11,960 bases of DNA from Fimiplasma intestinipullorum (GTDB taxonomy: Bacteria; Bacillota_I; Bacilli_A; Erysipelotrichales; Coprobacillaceae). The notes under the pieces were generated by a model. That model was not told the DNA's origin and ran no database searches. It saw nothing but the letters and a program-made list of their open reading frames with translations. Where the stretch lies: positions 1 through 11,960 of the forward strand of contig DVMJ01000057.1 of NCBI GenBank assembly GCA_018715065.1, given 5' to 3'. The number at the start of each line of letters is the position of its first letter. Position 1 is the stretch's first letter. Below, in pieces: positions 6,812 through 11,960 of this stretch. The position numbers and the translations under genes are program-made.

Positions 6812-9547
6812 TTATTTCAAAATAGCTGATTTTTTCTTTTTAATAACGATTCCTACAACAATCGCAATCAAAGCCATCGAAGCGCCTGCAACATAGATAG
6901 TAATCGATGTATTATCGCCAGTTTGAACGGTATCTGTTGCCGTCGTACTATCACTTGGATCATCAACAGTTACATCTGGATCTGAAGGATCCGGTGTTTC
7001 TGTTCCTGGATCTGGTGTAGGGGTTGGTTCTGATTCTGCATCCCAAAGATAATTCTTGGCAAAACGCGTAAAGAGATCACGCCATACACCCCAGTCATGA
7101 GCACCTAAAGATTCTTCATAGGTATAAGCGACTCCAGCTTGATCTAATGCCTCTTTTAAACCGGCAAATCCTGCTTTACCAAAGTCTACTTTACCAGCAG
7201 CTAAGAATAACGTTGGTTCATCGCCATCATGAGTCATATTCTCAATCATGCTGGCATCTGTTGCTGACCATATACCTAAATAGCCAAACTGATCAGAAAG
7301 CGTTGCATAAATCGAAGTTGTGGTTAAACCACCCATGGATAAACCACAGAAAGCACGATCTTCTGCCTCTGTAGAAACACTATAGTTAGCTTCAATATAA
7401 GGGATGATGTTATCCATCAGATTTTTCTTGATATCATCGTAATTCCAGCTAAAATACGTGTTGTCCATCGTAACCACTATGGCTTCGGCTACTTCTTTAT
7501 CCGCAATCAAGTTATCCATGATATTCGGAACAGCGCCAATGGTCATCCATTCGTTCTCCTGTCCGCCGCCACCATGAGATACATAAATGGTTTTATAAGT
7601 CTTGCTCTCATCATAATTTGCTGGTAAATAAATACCTAAAGGCTGATCTGTTCCATCCACTGCTTTGTAAGTGACAAAACGATAAGATCCTTTCGCCGTA
7701 TCTTTACGTGCATAGATATATTCCTGTCCAGCTGTTGTATTTTCAGCATTTCCTACATAAACCAGGCTATGTCCAGCATCATGCCCATTCGTTTCATTGG
7801 CGATAGGCATATTAGCTGGGTCTTTAATTGTAACCGTTGAACCATCATCATATGTAACTACATAATCATAGTAATACAAGTTACCTGGAACTGGCAAAGT
7901 GATTTCAAAACGTTCATCTTCCGTCTGTGTCATTTCATAAGGACTAATACTTGTTCCAACAGGATAGCCTGTATTAAACATACCTTCCTGATAATCGTAA
8001 ACGGAATAAGTCGTCGCCGATGTCACATCATTTTTACCCGTATAATTCTGAATTACCTCTTCATTTGGATCATAGAACTGGAAGTTACCCGTCACTGATA
8101 CACTGATAGCATTTCTTTCATCCTTATCTTCATAAACAAAGGATAACTGGTAATCAGCTACATATTCATCCTCTGTATTTTCCTCTACCGTTACACCCGC
8201 TTTATAATTTGAAGGTGTATTTGTGATTTCCTCTTCATAATCTGGTTCAGAATTTGTCCATAAGTAATCCTTGGCAAAATTCGTGAACGATTCACGCCAT
8301 ACAAACCAGTCATGCGCACCCTTCAATAAATCAAAATCATATTCGACGCCAATACTATCATAGAAGGCCGTGAAATCTTTGACACTATTTCCAATATTGT
8401 TGTTATATGCCATATCCAGATTACCGGCTGTAATATAAAGAACATCTTTATTCAGCTGATCGACATCATAATCCTTTGCAGACTTATTGCTGCTTCCTCC
8501 TGAGAATGATCCAAAATAACCAAACTGATTGGCTGAGGTCATAGCTAAATCATTAGTAACCTGGCTACCTGCAGATAAGCCGCAGAAGGCACGGTCATTC
8601 GCATTTTTAGAAACGCTGTAGTTTGCTTCAACAAAAGGAATGATGCATTCTAGAATATTCTTTTGAATACTGTCTTTATCCCATCCATAATAGGTATTGT
8701 TCATTGTGACTACAACAGCTGGCTCCGTTAAGCCATCGGCAACCAGGTTGTCCATGATGTTAGGAATGGCACCAATGGTCATCCATTCGTTTTCATTTCC
8801 GCCGCCACCATGGGATACATAAATCGTTTTGTAAGTTTTACTTGAATCATAACCATAAGGTGTATAAACACCAAGATACTGCGTCTTCCCGTCCGCACCA
8901 GTATATGGTTTCCACTCTACTTTACCTTTCTGATCGTTTCTTGCATAAATATACTCTTGTCCATCAGATGTATTTGTAGGATCACCTACGTATACTAAAC
9001 TATGTCCTGCGTCACTGCCGCTTCCCGGTGTCGCTTCAGGCAAGTTGGCAGGATCTTTGACGGTAACTGGCTCTGCTTCGCCTTCATATTGAATTTTGTA
9101 ATCATAGAAGTATAAGTTACCTTCCAATGGAATGGTAATCTCGTAATCTCCATCGTTATCTTCGTCCGTCATTTGATAAACTGGCGTGTCTGCTTCGTTC
9201 GTAACCATGTTCGCGACAAACATTCCCGGTTCCCATTCATAAGCACTGTAAACAGGAATATTGCTGTTGTCCCCGGAAGCTTGATAATTACCTACTTCCT
9301 CTGGTTTATACCAGAAGAATCCACCCACTAATTCAATAGATTCGATTGTCTTTCCATTCTCATCCGGATCATAAACAAAGGTTGCCTGATAAGGCGCCTT
9401 CCAATCAGGATTCTGATTTGCTTCTACTGTGACTCCCGGTTTATAATCCGTTTTTTCTTCTGCCTGCGCCACCATGGTCGTCATTGGTCCCGGTACAATG
9501 AGTGAGAAAGCCATTGCAGCAGCCAGAAACATACGCTGTCCTTTCAT
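6812..9547 (-). CDS. Secreted, anchored protein with two tandem CE1-type (feruloyl/acetyl-xylan esterase-like) modules
   Basis: A 911-residue surface protein: signal peptide (1-29, cleavage likely after AQA), module 1 (about 35-430), module 2 (about 448-835), Pro/Thr/Asp-rich stalk (838-873), VQTGD (874-878), membrane helix (about 882-902) and tail KKKK. Each module has an N-terminal beta-sandwich (E-set type) domain followed by an esterase-D-like hydrolase domain. Module 1 shows oxyanion SHGGGG (245-250), Ser325 in GLSAG, Asp378 and His412 in GAHDW. Module 2 shows SHGGGG (657-662), Ser737 in GLSMGG, Asp788 and His817 in GAHDW. GLSMGG and GxHxWxxW are typical of CE1 feruloyl and acetyl-xylan esterases, so release of acyl groups from plant xylan is a fair inference. 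AGGAGG ends 6 nt before the ATG, giving a firm start. The promoter carries a cre-like site. Both triads look complete; substrate specificity cannot be read from the sequence. Confidence 0.88.
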   Translation of the reverse strand: MKGQRMFLAAAMAFSLIVPGPMTTMVAQAEEKTDYKPGVTVEANQNPDWKAPYQATFVYDPDENGKTIESIELVGGFFWYKPEEVGNYQASGDNSNIPVYSAYEWEPGMFVANMVTNEADTPVYQMTDEDNDGDYEITIPLEGNLYFYDYKIQYEGEAEPVTVKDPANLPEATPGSGSDAGHSLVYVGDPTNTSDGQEYIYARNDQKGKVEWKPYTGADGKTQYLGVYTPYGYDSSKTYKTIYVSHGGGGNENEWMTIGAIPNIMDNLVADGLTEPAVVVTMNNTYYGWDKDSIQKNILECIIPFVEANYSVSKNANDRAFCGLSAGSQVTNDLAMTSANQFGYFGSFSGGSSNKSAKDYDVDQLNKDVLYITAGNLDMAYNNNIGNSVKDFTAFYDSIGVEYDFDLLKGAHDWFVWRESFTNFAKDYLWTNSEPDYEEEITNTPSNYKAGVTVEENTEDEYVADYQLSFVYEDKDERNAISVSVTGNFQFYDPNEEVIQNYTGKNDVTSATTYSVYDYQEGMFNTGYPVGTSISPYEMTQTEDERFEITLPVPGNLYYYDYVVTYDDGSTVTIKDPANMPIANETNGHDAGHSLVYVGNAENTTAGQEYIYARKDTAKGSYRFVTYKAVDGTDQPLGIYLPANYDESKTYKTIYVSHGGGGQENEWMTIGAVPNIMDNLIADKEVAEAIVVTMDNTYFSWNYDDIKKNLMDNIIPYIEANYSVSTEAEDRAFCGLSMGGLTTTSIYATLSDQFGYLGIWSATDASMIENMTHDGDEPTLFLAAGKVDFGKAGFAGLKEALDQAGVAYTYEESLGAHDWGVWRDLFTRFAKNYLWDAESEPTPTPDPGTETPDPSDPDVTVDDPSDSTTATDTVQTGDNTSITIYVAGASMALIAIVVGIVIKKKKSAILK
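7043..8206 (-). repeat. Internal duplication, esterase module 2
   Basis: Second copy, residues about 448-835. It keeps the more canonical nucleophile elbow GLSMGG, whereas module 1 has GLSAGS. The pairs have diverged most in the beta-sandwich domain and just after the nucleophile. Confidence 0.85.
8258..9445 (-). repeat. Internal duplication, esterase module 1
   Basis: This stretch encodes residues about 35-430 and is clearly similar at DNA and protein level to 7043-8206. Near-identical blocks surround the SHGGGG loop and the ENEWMTIGA and DAGHSLVYVG segments. The two copies are direct and joined by a linker of about 17 codons. Confidence 0.85.
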
Positions 9548-9598
9548 CTTTTACCTCCTCTGCGTTATATTTGGATACCTGTATATCTCACTATCTCT

Positions 9599-9604
9599 AT
9601 TATA
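9599..9604 (-). promoter_or_regulatory. -10 element of the tandem CE1 esterase gene
   Basis: The minus strand reads TTTTATAATAG, a perfect TATAAT without the TG extension. The RNA start would be near 9592, leaving a leader of about 45 nt. The -35 position (9622-9627) reads TCGCTT and lies inside the cre-like site. Confidence 0.65.
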
Positions 9605-9769
9605 AAAAAAGTAAAAGATGAAAGCGATGATCAAAACTGAAAGCAGCAACCTTTATTTGTAATAAACTGTACATTTATTTAAGTCACTTTCAAATAATGT
9701 AAGTATCTATACATTTAATGATGATATCTTTCATTAATTTGTACCAAGAGATGTTCAGACAAAAAAACA
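9605..9769. other. AT-rich intergenic region upstream of the tandem CE1 gene
   Basis: Apart from the cre-like site at its left end, this spacer holds no ORF. It has a direct repeat TACATTTA at 9670-9677 and 9710-9717 (40 bp apart, near four helical turns), with an inverted relative TAATGTA at 9696-9702. It could be an activator site, but in such AT-rich DNA chance is equally likely. Confidence 0.3.
9619..9632 (-). promoter_or_regulatory. cre-like (CcpA-type) operator, tandem CE1 esterase gene
   Basis: The plus strand reads TGAAAGCGATGATC, two mismatches (the last two bases) from TGWNANCGNTNWCA. The better half-site faces the gene, the reverse of the other two copies, which is acceptable for a pseudo-palindromic site. 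The central CG is again 20-21 nt from the -10 box, with 14 nt between the elements. Confidence 0.58.
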
Positions 9770-9804
9770 TAATTAAAAAGCCACTTACCAAACCATAAGT
9801 GACT
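9770..9804 (-). terminator. Intrinsic terminator after the first RpiR-type regulator gene
   Basis: On the minus strand AGTCACTTA (9804-9796) pairs with TAAGTGGCT (9787-9779) through one G-U pair and an 8-nt loop, followed by TTTTTAATT. It begins directly after the stop at 9807-9805, ending the regulator transcript before the esterase promoter. Confidence 0.85.
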
Positions 9805-10593
9805 CTAAAAGGTATGATAGATTAGTTCTGAGAATAGACGACTCAAAAGCGGAAGCGAGTAATAGCCATCATTGAGCGTATGTTTTTTCCCATAGGATAG
9901 AGTAATATCTGCTATATTCTCTAAACTGTTGGCTTCTTGCGCAACGGCGACAATTTGAACCCCCATTTGTTTGACCTTCATCATCGCTTCGACCACTTTA
10001 TCTGAACGCCATCTCTCATACAATTCTAAATATAACAATGTATCCTGTTCGTTTAAAACAGAGGGCATCACATTCTCGGCTTCCCATATACTGACCATAT
10101 ATGTGGAGATACCATTGGCAAGACAATCGATCTGAAAGGTATAAAAATCCTGTAATTCATGGTCATCTCCCAAAAGAACAATTTGTTTACTTGCTTTTAA
10201 ACGTGATACAATCTGTTTTAACTTTTCAAGATCTAAGTTTTCATAGGTTTCTTGTAGATGCGTACAGGCATCCTGATATAATTCGGCAGTCATATCCTGA
10301 ACAGAATAGCGCATAAAGCGTAGAGTATGATCTAAAATGCGATGCATGCGCAAATCATGATTAAATATCTCGATCTTATGTTTAAAATCCTGAAATGAAG
10401 TAAACCCTGCACGATGGATAAAACGACTAACCGAAGCAACCGAGATGTTGGCCTGGCGGGCGATATCCTCCTGTGTCACAGATTCGATATCCCTTATATG
10501 ACTGATTAATGCCTGAGCGATCTGATACTCATTCAAATTCGTTAAATGCTCGTTGCAGAATTTAAAAAAAACCAACAACTGTGAACTATCCAT
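9805..10593 (-). CDS. RpiR/MurR-family transcriptional regulator
   Basis: A 262-residue cytoplasmic DNA-binding regulator. Residues about 1-78 form the RpiR-type helix-turn-helix, with VTQEDIARQANISVASVSRF (39-58) and the conserved tail GFTSFQDFKHKI. Residues about 124-262 form a SIS (phosphosugar-binding) domain. The family senses sugar phosphates and controls carbohydrate or amino-sugar genes. The SIS domain is poorly conserved where ligands bind: the usual GxGxS loop reads GDDHE (142-146) and the SGxT loop reads LYERW (191-195), so the effector may be unusual or absent. GAGGG lies about 8 nt before the ATG. It follows the second regulator by 92 bp with no terminator between, so co-transcription is likely. 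It may control the neighbouring esterase genes, but nothing in the sequence proves this. Confidence 0.85.
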   Translation of the reverse strand: MDSSQLLVFFKFCNEHLTNLNEYQIAQALISHIRDIESVTQEDIARQANISVASVSRFIHRAGFTSFQDFKHKIEIFNHDLRMHRILDHTLRFMRYSVQDMTAELYQDACTHLQETYENLDLEKLKQIVSRLKASKQIVLLGDDHELQDFYTFQIDCLANGISTYMVSIWEAENVMPSVLNEQDTLLYLELYERWRSDKVVEAMMKVKQMGVQIVAVAQEANSLENIADITLSYGKKHTLNDGYYSLPLLSRLFSELIYHTF

Positions 10594-10685
10594 TATTATC
10601 CCTCACTCTCTAATCATGATTTATCACACAATATTACATGAATCAATTCAAACGCTATAGACCTTGATATTTACCGTTTAACTGG

Positions 10686-11393
10686 TTACGAATCCCGTTG
10701 ATAAAGATATGAAAGAATACTCTCAAAAACCAAAGAAAGCTGACATAGACAATCCGAAAGAAGTTCTGTTTTAATTGGAATAAAAGCGGATGTCATGTCA
10801 TGCCGGACGGCCATTTTCCCTATGTATAGAAAATCTATTTGATGTGAGTATACCCAAAAAATCAGATCATTGTATAATCCTAAATAATCGACTTGTAATT
10901 CTAAATTACTTTTATGTAATGAGACGTAGACAATTAAATCATCTTGATTAACCTGATTTTGCGTCATAAAATCAATAATGCTACCACCTTTTAATTTTAA
11001 TATCAACTCACATTGTGCTTCCTTGAAAAAGGGAACGTAGTTTAATAGAACAGCCAAGGGACTTACGGCACCTAGAACAATGATTCTTTTTTTGGTCTTT
11101 AATGTCTTTTTTAATGTTGAATCTAAAACCAGACAATTTTTTGAGAAAGTCATTTTTGATGATACATTCATCTCATAATACAAGGCATATTGAACCTCTG
11201 TGAAACTGCGATAACCCAACTTTTTGCAGAAGCGCGCAAGCGTTGATTTAGAAACGCCGGTTTTCTCAACCAAGACTGTCATTTTATCCGTACAAACCTC
11301 TTTCCAATGATCCAGCATATAAGCAGAAAGAATATAGTCGATACTGTCAAACTCTGAAATGGCTTTAAATAAATTTAATTGATCAACAATCAT
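10686..11393 (-). CDS. RpiR-family transcriptional regulator with degenerate SIS domain
   Basis: From ATG 11393-11391 the protein has 235 residues. Its N-terminal part is an RpiR-type helix-turn-helix (LVEKTGVSKSTLARFCKKLG about 41-60, then YRSFTEVQ). The rest is a short SIS-like alpha/beta domain (IIVLGAVSPLAVLL about 104-117, LIVYVSLHKSN about 153-163) without the usual phosphosugar-binding serines. I prefer this ATG to the ones at 11411 and 11399 because GCGAGG lies 7 nt before it. The start overlaps the end of the upstream SIS fragment by 11 nt, which suggests translational coupling. No terminator follows before the next regulator, 92 bp on. The protein is shorter than the usual 270-290 residues of the family. 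Target and ligand are unknown. Confidence 0.78.
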   Translation of the reverse strand: MIVDQLNLFKAISEFDSIDYILSAYMLDHWKEVCTDKMTVLVEKTGVSKSTLARFCKKLGYRSFTEVQYALYYEMNVSSKMTFSKNCLVLDSTLKKTLKTKKRIIVLGAVSPLAVLLNYVPFFKEAQCELILKLKGGSIIDFMTQNQVNQDDLIVYVSLHKSNLELQVDYLGLYNDLIFWVYSHQIDFLYIGKMAVRHDMTSAFIPIKTELLSDCLCQLSLVFESILSYLYQRDS

Positions 11394-11811
11394 GCCCATA
11401 CCTCGCCGCATAATGATAGGTAATACGCGTCAAATAATAATCTAAAATCATATTTTCAACCACTTCATCAACTGCTTCAGGAATCGGTAGAAAGAACTGC
11501 TCACTTTCTAAAAAATTATAGTGGCCACACATATAAATTTCTGGCTCTTCTGACTGCAAGCTTGCCAGCAAACCATAACTTAGCTCAAAAATTCTACCCG
11601 TCATTGAGAAAATAAGAACTAAATCTGAGGATTTAGGTGTAAATCGATTCCCTGGATACATTGAATCTTTTAAAACGGTCTTACCCATTACCACAAAATC
11701 CCCTTGAAATCGTAAAGATGCTGCAATCATCTCGTCTGAACCAACCAAAATCAACCGTTCAGCTTTCGCTATCGACTCACATAAATGTTCCAATCGAACT
11801 TTATCAGCCAC
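11383..11811 (-). pseudogene. SIS-domain remnant of an RpiR-family regulator lacking the HTH domain
   Basis: The frame encodes about 142 residues of SIS domain: AERLILVGSDEMIAASLRF (18-36), a second strand, then DLVLIFSMTGRIFEL (63-77), where SMTG matches the family SxSG phosphosugar loop better than either intact neighbour does. The DNA-binding half that a family member should have is absent. Upstream the frame stays open for 12 more codons reading like the normal family linker, then meets TAG at 11850-11848. The first start-type codon is GTG 11811-11809, and the nearest GAGG lies 14 nt away, too far for good initiation. The stop overlaps the next regulator's start. I read it as a 5'-truncated regulator; a stand-alone sugar-sensing SIS protein is the alternative. 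Only about 90 bp separate the stop from the next gene's terminator, too little for an HTH domain. Confidence 0.6.
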
Positions 11812-11937
11812 CTGATAATAAGTATCCTCAGTGTTGAACCGCAGATTCTACCGTACAGGTAATCGCACTTTAAATTAGCCGATTATTCAATAATGTTTTA
11901 GAAGAACCGCAAATTATTTTAGATTGGTTATCATCTT

Positions 11938-11960
11938 AAAAGGCCAACGAACCATTGGCC
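11938..11960 (-). terminator. Intrinsic terminator of a gene lying beyond the right edge
   Basis: On the minus strand GGCCAA (11960-11955) pairs with TTGGCC (11947-11942) around a 7-nt loop, followed by TTTT (11941-11938). The stem may extend past the window edge. It shows that the next gene to the right is also on the minus strand and ends just outside. Confidence 0.65.

Noticed and set aside
6454..6825. Plus-strand ORF of 123 codons
   Set aside because: It is opposite the linker and signal peptide of the disrupted esterase and crosses its promoter and the next terminator; its composition is that of antisense reading.
10594..10685. Possible separate promoter or cre site upstream of the first RpiR-type gene (TTGAAT, TAATAT, AGCGTTTGAA)
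   Set aside because: The -35 and -10 candidates have wrong spacing, and the cre-like string has four mismatches.
11836..11911. Direct repeat GAACCGCA at 11836-11843 and 11904-11911 near the truncated regulator
   Set aside because: Only 8 bp with no other sign of a mobile element or attachment site; chance is likely.

Overview
The window looks like chromosomal DNA of a low- to moderate-GC Bacillota. The signs are consensus sigma-A promoters, AGGAGG ribosome binding sites, U-tract terminators, a DegV-family protein, RpiR-type regulators, CcpA-type operator-like sites and Gram-positive C-terminal anchors. The gene mix would fit a gut Erysipelotrichia-like or clostridial fibre user, but the genus cannot be told from the sequence. 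Every gene I can support is on the minus strand, so transcription runs from right to left.

From left to right: (a) 1-935 is the N-terminal membrane half of an ABC exporter that runs off the left edge. It is preceded by a consensus promoter and a leader hairpin that looks like a transcription attenuator (968-1056). (b) 1181-2044 is a DegV/FakB-like fatty-acid-binding protein with its own promoter and terminator. (c) 2234-9547 is a block of three secreted, membrane- or wall-anchored serine esterases. The first is an intact two-module hydrolase (2234-4891). The second is a shorter paralogue of it with two in-frame stop codons (5067-6620). The third is a large protein with two complete CE1-type esterase modules (6812-9547). 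(d) 9805-11811 holds two RpiR-family regulators and, just upstream of them, the C-terminal SIS part of a third that has lost its DNA-binding domain. A terminator of a further gene lies at the right edge.

The esterases share three properties. All have a signal peptide. All end in a V-Q-T-[G/S]-D motif, a membrane segment and a basic tail, which resembles a sortase-type anchor without the LP. All have a CcpA/cre-like operator whose central CG lies at exactly the same distance (20-21 nt) upstream of a TATAAT box, where the -35 hexamer would be. I infer a carbon-catabolite-controlled set of surface esterases that remove acyl groups (for example feruloyl or acetyl groups) from plant polysaccharides. 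The RpiR regulators next door may sense a sugar phosphate. Substrates and regulatory targets are inference.

Each esterase gene is followed by its own strong hairpin terminator and preceded by its own promoter, so they are separate transcription units. I see no CRISPR array, insertion sequence, tRNA, rRNA or replication origin. No gene-free stretch exceeds about 260 bp.
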